This document shows positions 27,833 through 36,386 of a DNA stretch of 64,000 nucleotides, piece by piece. Position numbers and translations under genes: made by a program. How positions within the stretch are numbered: position 1 is the first letter of the stretch; each line of letters starts with the position of its first letter. The notes below the pieces were generated by a model. The model was not told the DNA's origin, made no database searches, and saw only the letters and a list, made by a program, of their open reading frames with translations. This DNA is from Acidimicrobiaceae bacterium (lineage in GTDB: Bacteria; Actinomycetota; Acidimicrobiia; Acidimicrobiales; Ilumatobacteraceae). The stretch covers positions 1-64,000 of the forward strand of contig JAAXJF010000098.1 of NCBI GenBank assembly GCA_012269985.1. The letters run 5' to 3'.

Positions 27833-30112
27833 ATGGCAGGCAGCATTCTTGGCGAACAGGTTCTCCGCAAAGAGGACCCAAAGTTCTTAACCACCGGCGG
27901 CGAATATCTCGCCGATATCTCTGAGCCGTTGCTCGAGGGGGCGGCCCACGTGGTCTTCGCTCGATCGCCAATGGCACATGGCATGATCGAATCGATCGAT
28001 ATCTCTGAGGCCGAATCAATGCCGGGAGTCATCGGTATTTACACCGCAGACTCACTCGGGCTCGAACCCACAAAATCGAACTTCAACCCAGGTGTTGCAC
28101 GGACGCTTCTTGCAAGCGACAAAGTGCGCTGGGTGGGTGAACCAATTGTTGCAGTCGTTGCCGAAACCTACGCACAGGCAACCGATGCCGCACAGATGGT
28201 CTTCGTCGACATCGATCCGCTTCCCGCAGTGATCGACATGAGGGAAGCCCTCACCTCGTCGACCCACATCTATGACGGTGCTGGCTCAAACGCGGTGTTT
28301 GACTCTGCTGCGTTCGGCGGACAGCCCACCACTGGCGATGCCTTCTTCGAAGGCTGCGAGGTCGTGGTCTCAACTGAAGCTCTCAACCAGCGGGTTGCCC
28401 CATGCCCGCTCGAACCACGCGCCGCTGCCGCAACATGGCATGAGGGTCGCCTCTACGAGTGGCTTTCAACCCAGCATGCTCAAGGTGCCGTCGGGCCCAT
28501 CGCGGGCACCAATGGTATTGAGGCCTCTCAAGTCCGGGTCATTACCCCAGACGTTGGTGGCGGTTTCGGTGCAAAGATTGGTTGCTTCTCAGAAGAACTT
28601 CTGCTCGGACTTCTCTCGAAGGAAAGCGGGCGGCCAATCAAGTTTGCGGAGACCCGCAGCGAGTCGATGATGAACCTCGGTCACGGCCGAGCACAGCATC
28701 AGGTGATCAAAGTCGGTGGATCTCGTGACGGCAAGATCACCCATTTCCAGCTTGAAATGATTCAAGACTCTGGCGCATTCTGCGAAGTGGGAACCATCCT
28801 CGGTGCACTCTTCACCCGACGCATGGCTGCTGGCGTGTACGCCTTCGACAATGTTGAAGCGCACTGCGCATCGGTTGTTACCAACACGACGCCTGTCGTT
28901 GCATACCGCGGAGCCGGCCGGCCTGAGGCCACCGCAGCAACCGAGCGAGCGATGGACCTCTTCGCCGCCGAAATCGGAATGGACCCCGCAGAGGTTCGCC
29001 GCAAGAACCTCATCGCACCGTTCAATGAGCCGCACACCACCGCAATTGGTGAGGCCTACGACGTGGGCGACTTCGTCGGCAGTCTCGACCGTGCCCTGGA
29101 GCACGCTGGTTACGAGGATCTTCGGGCCGAGCAGGCACAACGTCGTGCCGACGGTTCATCGAAGCTGCTTGGCATTGGTGTCTGCACCTATGTCGAAATC
29201 ACCGGTGGCGCTGGCGCTCCAGAAGAAGACGCGAAGATCATCATCCACCCAGACGGCACCGGCACGATTTACACCGGTACCTCACCTCACGGCCAAGGTC
29301 ATGACACCGCGTGGTCGATGATTGCAAGTGCCCAGACCGGTATCGACATCGACAAGTTCACACTTGTCTGGGGCGACACCGATCTCACCCCTGTTGGTGG
29401 TGGAACGATGGGTTCACGCTCGCTGCAACAAGGTGGCCTCGCTGTCAACCAGGCGGCTGAGGGAATCGTCGAGCAGGGTCGTGAGATTGCGGCTCGCCTT
29501 CTTGAGGCCGATGCTGCCGACGTGGTGCTCAACACCGAGACGGGCGAATTCCATGTCGCCGGTACGCCTGCAGTCACGAGTTCGTGGGCTGACATTGCAG
29601 CCTCGGCTGGTGAGGCGGGACTCATCGAGCAAACGACCTTCCAAGCGCCGGGCGCCACCTACCCATTTGGTGCACACGTTGCGGTTGTCGAAGTTGATCG
29701 TGACACTGGCCTGGTAAAGCATCTTCGCCACATCGCCTGCGATGACGCCGGCACCATGGTGAACCCGATGCTGCTCGCTGGCCAGGTCCATGGTGGAGTT
29801 GCCCAGGGCACCGCTCAAGCACTGTACGAAGAAGTTCGTTACGACGCAGACGGCAACCCGGTCACCTCCAACCTTGCTGATTACACGATGATCTCGGCTG
29901 ATCTCATGCCAACGATTGAGCGCATCCCGATGGAAACACCAACCTTCGTGAATCCGCTCGGCGCGAAGGGCATCGGCGAGTCAGGCACCATCGGTTCAAC
30001 ACCTGCAGTTCACTCGGCAGTGATCGATGCTCTGTCACACCTCGGCGTGCGGCACATCGACATGCCGTGCACGCCAGAAAAGGTGTGGCAGGCAATGAAC
30101 GCTGCTTCCTGA
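27833..30112 (+). CDS. coxL: Molybdenum hydroxylase large subunit, form II CoxL type
   Basis: A 759-residue catalytic subunit of the xanthine oxidase / aerobic CO dehydrogenase family, holding the molybdopterin cytosine dinucleotide cofactor. Cofactor-binding segments include VGGGFGAKIG (241-250) and GTMGSRSLQQGG, and the catalytic glutamate is in KGIGESGTIG near the C-terminus. The active-site loop is AYRGAGR (357-363), the form II signature. Authentic form I CO dehydrogenases have AYxCSFR, so CO oxidation cannot be assumed and the substrate is unknown. AAGGGAG precedes the ATG at 27833; a GTG at 27827 would overlap it. The matching small and medium subunits lie 4.9 kb downstream. Confidence 0.9.
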   Translation: MAGSILGEQVLRKEDPKFLTTGGEYLADISEPLLEGAAHVVFARSPMAHGMIESIDISEAESMPGVIGIYTADSLGLEPTKSNFNPGVARTLLASDKVRWVGEPIVAVVAETYAQATDAAQMVFVDIDPLPAVIDMREALTSSTHIYDGAGSNAVFDSAAFGGQPTTGDAFFEGCEVVVSTEALNQRVAPCPLEPRAAAATWHEGRLYEWLSTQHAQGAVGPIAGTNGIEASQVRVITPDVGGGFGAKIGCFSEELLLGLLSKESGRPIKFAETRSESMMNLGHGRAQHQVIKVGGSRDGKITHFQLEMIQDSGAFCEVGTILGALFTRRMAAGVYAFDNVEAHCASVVTNTTPVVAYRGAGRPEATAATERAMDLFAAEIGMDPAEVRRKNLIAPFNEPHTTAIGEAYDVGDFVGSLDRALEHAGYEDLRAEQAQRRADGSSKLLGIGVCTYVEITGGAGAPEEDAKIIIHPDGTGTIYTGTSPHGQGHDTAWSMIASAQTGIDIDKFTLVWGDTDLTPVGGGTMGSRSLQQGGLAVNQAAEGIVEQGREIAARLLEADAADVVLNTETGEFHVAGTPAVTSSWADIAASAGEAGLIEQTTFQAPGATYPFGAHVAVVEVDRDTGLVKHLRHIACDDAGTMVNPMLLAGQVHGGVAQGTAQALYEEVRYDADGNPVTSNLADYTMISADLMPTIERIPMETPTFVNPLGAKGIGESGTIGSTPAVHSAVIDALSHLGVRHIDMPCTPEKVWQAMNAAS

Positions 30113-30137
30113 TCAGCGTCACAGATATCCGGGACTC

Positions 30138-30183
30138 GATGCCGGCCAAATTCTCATTCGCGAATGAGAGTTTGGCCGGCATC
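30138..30183. repeat. 46-nt near-perfect inverted repeat, hairpin after coxL
   Basis: Two 23-nt arms meet with no loop. The outer arms GATGCCGGCCAAA and TTTGGCCGGCATC pair perfectly over 13 bp and the inner CTCATTCG/CGAATGAG pairs perfectly, with one T-G wobble between. It lies 25 nt after the coxL stop and about 57 nt before the next -10 box. No T-run follows on either strand. It may end transcription or stabilise the coxL mRNA 3' end, or be a regulator site. Confidence 0.7.
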
Positions 30184-30239
30184 AGTCGTCGTGCACCTCG
30201 TTCCTCAAACTGCAGCCAACACACCGCTCAATGACGACG

Positions 30240-30245
30240 TAGCCT
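30240..30245 (+). promoter_or_regulatory. TAnnnT -10 box of the ABC exporter operon (leaderless)
   Basis: TAGCCT ends 7 nt before the GTG of the ATPase gene at 30253. The identical hexamer serves rsmD and the MoxR gene. Confidence 0.55.
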
Positions 30246-30252
30246 GACCCCC

Positions 30253-31212
30253 GTGACCTCCACGCAGTCCCCCATCATCGCCTCCGACCTCGTGCGTACC
30301 TTCGGAAGTGGTGAAGACGAAGTCCGTGCCGTTGACGGTGTCAACCTTGAAGTCACCGCTGGTGAAGTATTCGGTTTTCTTGGCCCAAACGGCGCCGGCA
30401 AAAGCACTACCGTCCGCATCCTCACCACCTTGCTCAAGCCAAGCGCAGGCTTGGCTTCGGTTGCGGGCTATGACATCGAGACCGAGGCCGATGCAGTTCG
30501 CCGCAGCATCGGCGTTGCCCTGCAGGACGCTGCCATCGACCCGTTGATGACGGGTACCGAACTTCTTCGTCTTCAAGCGGTGCTCTATGGCATTCCGCGA
30601 AACGCACAGCATGAGCGTGCCGGCGAACTCCTCGAGCGCGTCGGGTTATCAGCCGCTGGTGACCGCCGTGTGGGGACGTATTCAGGTGGCATGCGACGCC
30701 GCCTTGATCTCGCGCTCGCACTTATCCATGAACCCAGCGTGCTCTTTCTTGACGAACCGACGACCGGTCTTGACCCGATGAGCCGTATGTCGCTGTGGGA
30801 AGAAATCCGTCGCCTCAACAACGACGGCACCACTGTGCTGCTCACGACACAATATTTGGAGGAAGCTGACCAGCTCGCTGATCGCGTTGCCATTATCGAT
30901 AACGGAAAGATTGTTCGGGAAGGTCGACCTGAGGCTCTCAAGACCGATGTTGGTGCACCAACTTTGCTCATCTCGGTGGCCAACGACCATGTTGAACCTG
31001 CACGGGAAGTGCTCGCTCAATTCGGCGAAGCTCGACCAACCGCAGAAGGCACACTCGGCGTTGGCCTCACCCAGGGTGCGGGCGATGTCTCCAATGTTGT
31101 GAGAGCGCTCGATGCCAAAGGCATCGTTGTCGAGCACCTCGAACTTCGGGCACCGAGCCTCGACGACGTATTCGCTGAGGCAACCGGCCATCGCCTTGAA
31201 GGCGCGTCATGA
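30253..31212 (+). CDS. ABC exporter ATPase, DrrA-like
   Basis: A 319-residue ABC-2 type ATPase. Walker A is GPNGAGKST at 44-52, the signature YSGGMRRRLDLALAL, Walker B LFLDEPTTGLD, then the H-loop-bearing LLTTQYLEEADQLADRV. A C-terminal extension of about 95 residues ends in LELRAPSLDDVFAEATG, as in DrrA-type drug and lipid exporters. GTG start. Overlaps the permease gene by ATGA. Substrate is not predictable from sequence. Confidence 0.93.
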   Translation: MTSTQSPIIASDLVRTFGSGEDEVRAVDGVNLEVTAGEVFGFLGPNGAGKSTTVRILTTLLKPSAGLASVAGYDIETEADAVRRSIGVALQDAAIDPLMTGTELLRLQAVLYGIPRNAQHERAGELLERVGLSAAGDRRVGTYSGGMRRRLDLALALIHEPSVLFLDEPTTGLDPMSRMSLWEEIRRLNNDGTTVLLTTQYLEEADQLADRVAIIDNGKIVREGRPEALKTDVGAPTLLISVANDHVEPAREVLAQFGEARPTAEGTLGVGLTQGAGDVSNVVRALDAKGIVVEHLELRAPSLDDVFAEATGHRLEGAS

Positions 31213-31997
31213 GCACGATGGCGCTTCGCCGCCGCGACCAAATTGGAGCACTCTCGTCCCGCTCAGTGCTGTCGCTCGTGCGCCAACCCAGCCTTGTCGT
31301 ACCGTCGCTCGTCTTCCCATTGTTCTTTGTGGCCCTTGGAACAGCATCGTTCGCCCGAGCGATCAACATTCCCGGTTTCCCAGAGGTTGACTCATTTCTC
31401 GACTTCGCACTCGCCGGGTCTGTCGTGCAAGGGGTGCTGTTTGGCTCGGTGACGAGTGCTGCCGCTCTGGCGACAGATATTGAGACCGGATTCTTTGACC
31501 GTCTTCTCGTCGCACCAAGTAGCCGCACTGCGATTCTCGTCGGTCGACTTGCAGGAGCGATGGTCTACGGCCTTGCCCAAACCTTGTTCTTCACGCTCGT
31601 GCTCTTCCCCTTCGGACTCAGCATCCAATCTGGAGTCATCGGGCTCATCGCGATGATGATCGGCGGTCTCTTCACCGCTCTTGCCGTCGGGGCGCTGATG
31701 TCGGCGATGGCAATCAAAACCGGCTCCAGCGAGGCCGTTCAAGGCTCGTTCCCGCTGATCTTCATTTTGCTGTTCTTCTCATCAGCGTTTTTCCCACGGC
31801 AAACGATGGACGGTGTCTACCGGCGCATCGCCGACCTCAATCCCCTGTCGTACCTCGTCGAGGGTTTCCGCTCACTCACCATCGACCAACTGACGTTGAC
31901 CGCTGTGCTGCAGACCATTCTCATTCCTGCGGCGATCTCGGTGGTCGGTATCGGTATCTCGCTTCGCACGCTCCACAACCGTTTGGTCACATCATGA
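31209..31997 (+). CDS. ABC-2 exporter permease
   Basis: A 262-residue integral membrane protein with six predicted helices of the ABC-2 (DrrB-like) fold. ATDIETGFFDRLLVAPSSRTAILVGRL is the conserved cytoplasmic coupling segment, and the late FFPRQTMDGVYRRIADLNPLSYLVEGFRSL is the typical ABC-2 pre-helix motif. It forms the membrane part with the next gene. ATGA overlaps at both ends show tight coupling. Confidence 0.9.
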   Translation: MSTMALRRRDQIGALSSRSVLSLVRQPSLVVPSLVFPLFFVALGTASFARAINIPGFPEVDSFLDFALAGSVVQGVLFGSVTSAAALATDIETGFFDRLLVAPSSRTAILVGRLAGAMVYGLAQTLFFTLVLFPFGLSIQSGVIGLIAMMIGGLFTALAVGALMSAMAIKTGSSEAVQGSFPLIFILLFFSSAFFPRQTMDGVYRRIADLNPLSYLVEGFRSLTIDQLTLTAVLQTILIPAAISVVGIGISLRTLHNRLVTS

Positions 31998-32749
31998 GTG
32001 CATCGCTCGGTATAGCAACACGAAGTCTCCGAAATGTTCGACGACTTCCATCAGCATTCATTCCGGCTCTTCTGATGCCCGTTTTCCAGGTCGTCGCATT
32101 CTCCGGCACCTACGCAGGCGTCACTCAGATACCTGGTTTCCCAACCGACCGATCAGTGAACTGGTACCTTCCGATGGCCGTCACAATGGGTGCTTCGTTC
32201 GCCGGGCTCGGCACGGGTTTCTCCATGATTCGTGACCTGCAGACCGGTTTCTACGATCGTCTTCGCATGGCGCCTACGAGCAGGCGACAGCTGTTGCTCG
32301 GGCCGTATATCGCGGCATGGGTACGAGCCTGTATCGCCGTCGTGCTCGTCACTGTTTTTGGTTTCGCTCTCGGCGCACGACCAGTTGGCAACGGTCTCGG
32401 GACCTTCAGCCTGTTCATTGCTGGCATTGGAATGGCAACGATCGGCACCGGGTGGGGGCTCGGTCTTGCCTACCGCTTCCGCGATATGCGCGCCGCCGCA
32501 ATCATGCAGCTCACACTTTTTCTCGGCCTCTTCCTTACCGACGCACAAACCCCAATCCCTCTCATGGATGGGTGGCTTGAATATGTGGCTCGATGGAATC
32601 CACTCACACAGGTGCTCGATGTCGCCCGTATTGGATTTATCGACGGCATAAGTGGTCGAGATCTCCTCGTCGGAATGCTCGTCATGGTCGCAATCAGTGC
32701 TGGGGCATGGCTGTTTGCCTTCACTGGTCTCGCTCGTCTCGACGACTAG
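31994..32749 (+). CDS. ABC-2 exporter permease, second subunit
   Basis: A 251-residue ABC-2 permease related to its neighbour, with IRDLQTGFYDRLRMAPTSRRQLLLGPY as coupling segment and WLEYVARWNPLTQVLDVARIGFIDG before the last helix. Two different permeases and one ATPase make a heterodimeric exporter. The gene ends the overlapping trio; the potassium-channel gene after it has its own probable promoter. Confidence 0.9.
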   Translation: MSASLGIATRSLRNVRRLPSAFIPALLMPVFQVVAFSGTYAGVTQIPGFPTDRSVNWYLPMAVTMGASFAGLGTGFSMIRDLQTGFYDRLRMAPTSRRQLLLGPYIAAWVRACIAVVLVTVFGFALGARPVGNGLGTFSLFIAGIGMATIGTGWGLGLAYRFRDMRAAAIMQLTLFLGLFLTDAQTPIPLMDGWLEYVARWNPLTQVLDVARIGFIDGISGRDLLVGMLVMVAISAGAWLFAFTGLARLDD

Positions 32750-32778
32750 ATGATGCTGTGAGCTCAAGGGCTCGCAGG

Positions 32779-32784
32779 TACCGT
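32779..32784 (+). promoter_or_regulatory. TAnnnT -10 box of the potassium-channel gene (leaderless)
   Basis: TACCGT ends 6 nt before the GTG at 32791; CTGTGA stands 17 bp upstream as a weak -35. Confidence 0.5.
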
Positions 32785-32790
32785 AATACC

Positions 32791-33780
32791 GTGACATCGA
32801 CTATCACGCGGCTCCGAATTGCCCTCGGGCTTGTTGGCTCAGTCGCAGTTGCCGGTGTCATCGGTTACCGGGTCACGGGGCTGGGCTGGATGGAGGCCAT
32901 CTATATGACGGTGATTACCGTCACGACCGTTGGCTATCGGGAAGTGGGCGGACAGCCATCGATTGGTGAACAAATTTTCACCATCGTCATTATCACCACC
33001 GGCGTCTCAACCGTGCTGTATACGTTCACATTGGGTGTTCAAACAGTGGTCGAGGGCCAGTTGCGCGAGTTTGTGGGAAGGCGAAGAATGAACAAAGTGA
33101 TTGAGGGATTCAGAGACCATACGATCGTCTGCGGGCTTGGTCGTGTCGGCCAGACCGTTGTCGATGACTTGGTGTCGCATGGAGAGACCGTTGTCATCGT
33201 CGACGAAAACCCCGAGCAGGTGAGAGACGTCCAGCACCCGGTAGTCGTCGGCGATGCGACTCTTGATTCAACGTTGCGTTCCGCAGGAGTTGAGCACGCA
33301 CGCGCCCTTATCGCTGCTCTTGAGGGCGACGCTGAAAATCTTTTCGTCACGCTCTCCGCTCGTACGATCAACCCCGAGTTGTTCATCGTGGCCCGTGCGC
33401 GCGCCGGCGAAAGTGTTGCAAAACTCTCCCACGCTGGTGCAGATCGTGTGGTCAACCCTCAAGATCTCGGTGCAAGCCGCATGGCATCGTTCGTCGTGCA
33501 GCCACATGTTGCCGAGTTCGTCGATGTGGTGATGCACGAACGCTCTCACGAATTTCGAATCCGTGAATACCAGTTAACTCCGAACTGCTGGCTCGTCGGT
33601 CAAGAGGTTGGTGATGCCCGTTTGCGTGACCGCACAGAGGCTCTCGTCTTGGCGGTGCGCACCAACGATGGAACATTCATAACCAACCCTGAACCCAGCA
33701 TCACGCTCGCGGCTGGCGATGTGCTGATCGTTGTTGGCACCGAAGAAGGACTTGCCGGTCTGCAAGAGGCGCTTGCATGA
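32791..33780 (+). CDS. Potassium channel protein with RCK (TrkA-N/TrkA-C) domains
   Basis: A 329-residue two-helix channel. Helix one (about 8-28) and helix two (62-85) flank a pore loop with the selectivity sequence TTVGY (45-49), here followed by Arg instead of the usual Gly. The cytoplasmic RCK domain begins HTIVCGLGRVGQTVVDDL, a Rossmann nucleotide site, and a TrkA-C domain occupies the last 80 residues. Such channels gate potassium flow with ligand binding. The open frame reaches back to 32593 inside the permease gene, but the GTG at 32791 has leaderless -10 spacing. It overlaps the HAD gene by ATGA. Confidence 0.88.
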   Translation: MTSTITRLRIALGLVGSVAVAGVIGYRVTGLGWMEAIYMTVITVTTVGYREVGGQPSIGEQIFTIVIITTGVSTVLYTFTLGVQTVVEGQLREFVGRRRMNKVIEGFRDHTIVCGLGRVGQTVVDDLVSHGETVVIVDENPEQVRDVQHPVVVGDATLDSTLRSAGVEHARALIAALEGDAENLFVTLSARTINPELFIVARARAGESVAKLSHAGADRVVNPQDLGASRMASFVVQPHVAEFVDVVMHERSHEFRIREYQLTPNCWLVGQEVGDARLRDRTEALVLAVRTNDGTFITNPEPSITLAAGDVLIVVGTEEGLAGLQEALA

Positions 33781-34463
33781 GAAGCGAACGAACCCATGTG
33801 CTTCTCGACCTTGACGGCACTCTGAGTGACTCCGAGCCTGGCATTCTTCGGTCGCTGCAGTGGGCCTTTGAGAAAGAGGGTTTCCCAATACCCACCGAAG
33901 AACAAGTTCGGTCAGTCATTGGGCCTCCGTTTGAAATCGGTCTTCCGCAGATCGGCATCCCCGATGATGACCTCGAACGCGTCATCGATCGCTACCGAGA
34001 GCGTTACGCAACGATCGGCGCCTTCGAAAACACCCTGTACCCAGGAATTGTCGAGATGCTCGACGCGCTCAGCAGCGATGGTCTCAGTCTCTCCGTCGCA
34101 ACGGCAAAGCCCGAGGTGACCGCGCACCCGATACTTGATTACTTCGATATTTCAGATCGGTTTGCAGTAAGAGCAGGGGCGACGCTCACCACAGACCGGC
34201 GTGCAAAAGCCGAGGTCATCGAGTTTGCGCTCGGCGAACTCGGTATCTCAGGTGACCCTGATCTCGGTGACCACGTCATCATGGTTGGAGACCGAGACCA
34301 TGACGTGCTCGGCGCAAAACGCCATGGAATTCCATGTATCGGAGTGACATGGGGGTATGGCAACCCTCCTGAACTCCTCGGCAGCGGAGCCGTTGCTCTT
34401 GCAGATTCTCCTGCTGAGGTTGTTGACCTCGTTCACGAGTCGTACCGTCTCAATCACTGGTGA
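33777..34463 (+). CDS. HAD-superfamily hydrolase, phosphoglycolate phosphatase-like
   Basis: A 228-residue HAD phosphatase. Motif I is LLDLDGTLSDSEPG with the nucleophilic aspartate, motif II is in VATAKPEVTAHPIL, the lysine in RRAKAEVI, and motif IV in MVGDRDHDVLGAKRHGIPCIGVTWGYG. The Gph/PpaX type cap domain lies between motifs I and II. Substrate is uncertain (phosphoglycolate or other small phosphates). Overlaps genes on both sides. Confidence 0.85.
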   Translation: MRSERTHVLLDLDGTLSDSEPGILRSLQWAFEKEGFPIPTEEQVRSVIGPPFEIGLPQIGIPDDDLERVIDRYRERYATIGAFENTLYPGIVEMLDALSSDGLSLSVATAKPEVTAHPILDYFDISDRFAVRAGATLTTDRRAKAEVIEFALGELGISGDPDLGDHVIMVGDRDHDVLGAKRHGIPCIGVTWGYGNPPELLGSGAVALADSPAEVVDLVHESYRLNHW

Positions 34464-34867
34464 TGAACTCGACACAGACGCCCCGAACTGCCTCGGATGC
34501 AGAGTCACGAAGCGCAGCAGATGCCGTGATGCGCAAAATCTTGCGCCTTGACCAAGATGCTCCTCGCGCAACGCCTGATGAGGCACGAAAAGCGTTTCAA
34601 ACATCCATTCTCGTCGCCACCGTGCGCTGTCTACTGATGTACATCGTGTTCCCGTTCGTGCTGCCCGCACTTGGCATCGCAACAGGAGTGGGCCCAGCAA
34701 TCGGGCTGGCCATTGGTATTGCTGCGATTGCTGCGATCATCATGAGCGTGCGTCGCTTCTGGCGTGCTGACCATTCGAAACGTTGGCACTACACCATCGT
34801 CGGCGCATTCGTTGTTGCGTTTCTCCTCGTGCTCGTCGTCGGCGACATCATCGATCTCGTCAACTAG
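34463..34867 (+). CDS. Small membrane protein of unknown function
   Basis: A 134-residue protein with a soluble N-terminal tail of about 50 residues (KILRLDQDAPRATPDEARKAFQ) and three predicted membrane helices, LMYIVFPFVLPALGIATG, a Gly/Ala/Ile-rich second one, and a C-terminal VVAFLLVLVVGDIIDLV. No known domain recognised. The ATG at 34463 overlaps the HAD stop as TGATG; a GTG at 34460 is an alternative. Probably cotranscribed with the channel and HAD genes. Confidence 0.7.
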   Translation: MNSTQTPRTASDAESRSAADAVMRKILRLDQDAPRATPDEARKAFQTSILVATVRCLLMYIVFPFVLPALGIATGVGPAIGLAIGIAAIAAIIMSVRRFWRADHSKRWHYTIVGAFVVAFLLVLVVGDIIDLVN

Positions 34868-34974
34868 AAGAGCACCCAGTCGCTCGCTGTCGACACAACC
34901 GACGCAGATGAGGCATGATGTAGGGAGACGTATCGACGTCGATCGATCGCAAGTTCATCACCAGAGGGGGATCC

Positions 34975-35433
34975 GTGGAGATCAGCATCACAATCAACGG
35001 TCAAGTCGTCAACGCCGACGTTGAACCACGCACATTGCTCGTTCAGTTCATTCGTGACAATGCCGGCCTCACCGGCACCAACATTGGTTGCGATACCTCA
35101 TCATGCGGCGCATGTTCGATTCACCTTGACGGTGAGGCAGCGAAGAGCTGCACCGTACTTGCCGTCCAAGCAGATGGCGGCTCGGTCACAACCATCGAAG
35201 GAATGGCATCCGCGGATGGAACCCTTCACCCGATGCAGCAGGCGTTCATGGATAACCATGGCCTGCAGTGCGGCTACTGCACACCTGGAATGGTGATGGC
35301 AGCGACCAGCCTGCTCGAAGAAAATCCGTCTGCAACAGAAGAGGAAATTCGTATCGGGCTCGAAGGAAACCTGTGCCGTTGCACGGGGTACCACAACATT
35401 GTGCAGGCAGTGATGTCATGCACGAAGTCGTGA
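34975..35433 (+). CDS. coxS: Molybdenum hydroxylase small (2x[2Fe-2S]) subunit
   Basis: A 152-residue electron-transfer subunit of the xanthine oxidase family. The plant-ferredoxin-type cluster is bound by Cys39, 44, 47 and 59 ([16 protein letters not shown]) and the second cluster by Cys99, 102, 134 and 136 ([21 protein letters not shown]). Electrons pass from molybdenum through these to FAD. GTG start after a GGGGG tract. The 107-bp region before it holds a 12-bp palindrome ATCGACGTCGAT (34932-34943) and no clear promoter. It precedes coxM by 88 nt. Confidence 0.95.
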   Translation: MEISITINGQVVNADVEPRTLLVQFIRDNAGLTGTNIGCDTSSCGACSIHLDGEAAKSCTVLAVQADGGSVTTIEGMASADGTLHPMQQAFMDNHGLQCGYCTPGMVMAATSLLEENPSATEEEIRIGLEGNLCRCTGYHNIVQAVMSCTKS

Positions 35434-35521
35434 CCCACCTCAATCACCGTTCACCCGTGACCGAGTAACGAATGTCCTCAAACCCAACGATCGCGATTAC
35501 GTCAGCCCAAGGAGATTTCCA

Positions 35522-36346
35522 GTGATTCCAGCAGCATTTGAATACGTCCGAGCAGGATCAGCAGAAGAGGCGATCAGTCTCATCGCTGAACACGGCGATG
35601 AAGCAAAGTTCTTGGCAGGTGGCCACAGCCTTGTTCCTCTTATGAAGCTCCGTCTTGCGCAGCCGAGCGTGCTCATCGACATCGGCCGAGTATCTGACCT
35701 TTCCTATGTGAAAGACGCAGGCGATCACATCGCCGTCGGCGCCCTCACCCGGCACTGCGATGTTGAGAACTCACCAATCGTGATGGAACATGCTCCGCTT
35801 CTTGCGCACGCCACCTCACATGTCGGTGACCCTCAAGTTCGCCATCGTGGAACGATCGGTGGATCGTTGGCACACGCTGACCCCGCCTCAGATCTTCCCG
35901 CAACCACCCTTGCCCTCGGCGCCACATACGTTGTGCAGGGCCCAAACGGAACTCGTGAGATCCCCGCTGGCTCGTTCTACGAGGGCTACCTCACATCGGT
36001 GCTCGCTGCTGATGAAATGCTCACCGAAATTCGTGTTCCCAAGATGAACGGTGCGGGCTGGAGCTTCCAGAAATTCAACCGCCGAGCCCAAGACTGGGCA
36101 ATTGTTGGCGTGGCAGCTTGGCGCAACGGCTCTGACGCAGGTGTCGCCCTTGTCAACATGGCATCAGTGCCGGTGCTCGCCACCAGCGTGGGTTCAGCAA
36201 TCGCCTCCGGCGCCTCGATTGAAGATGCTGCCGAGCAGGCTGCGGCCGAGGCTGACCCTCAAGCCGATCTCAACGCATCGGTTGAATATCGTCAGCATCT
36301 CGCTTGTGTTCTCACCCGGCGTGCCCTTGAAGAGGCCTCTGCGTAG
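35522..36346 (+). CDS. coxM: Molybdenum hydroxylase medium (FAD) subunit
   Basis: A 274-residue FAD-binding subunit of the CoxM/XdhB type. The two flavin motifs are AGGHS (32-36) in FLAGGHSLVPLMKLRLAQP and TIGGSLAHADPASDLPA (about 108-124). The C-terminal CO dehydrogenase flavoprotein domain includes RRAQDWAIVGVAAW. GTG start with AAGGAG 7 nt upstream. It should assemble with CoxS and the distant CoxL into a heterotrimer pair. Confidence 0.94.
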   Translation: MIPAAFEYVRAGSAEEAISLIAEHGDEAKFLAGGHSLVPLMKLRLAQPSVLIDIGRVSDLSYVKDAGDHIAVGALTRHCDVENSPIVMEHAPLLAHATSHVGDPQVRHRGTIGGSLAHADPASDLPATTLALGATYVVQGPNGTREIPAGSFYEGYLTSVLAADEMLTEIRVPKMNGAGWSFQKFNRRAQDWAIVGVAAWRNGSDAGVALVNMASVPVLATSVGSAIASGASIEDAAEQAAAEADPQADLNASVEYRQHLACVLTRRALEEASA

Positions 36347-36361
36347 CCGACCAACCTGTCA

Positions 36362-36382
36362 TACACTCTCTGTTGGAGAGTG
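36362..36382 (+). promoter_or_regulatory. Hairpin covering the ribosome binding site, overlapping a -10 box
   Basis: CACTCTC (36364-36370) and GAGAGTG (36376-36382) pair over 7 bp around a 5-nt loop. The right arm contains the GGAGAG ribosome binding site of the oxidoreductase gene. TACACT (36362-36367), a TAnnnT box, overlaps the left arm. Read-through mRNA from coxM could fold and hide the site; mRNA started from this box would lack the left arm. The model is inferred. Confidence 0.4.
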
Positions 36383-36386
36383 ACTC

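Noticed and set aside
27833-30112. Authentic aerobic CO dehydrogenase
   Set aside because: The active-site loop is AYRGAGR (form II), not AYxCSFR with the copper-binding cysteine, so CO oxidation is not supported.
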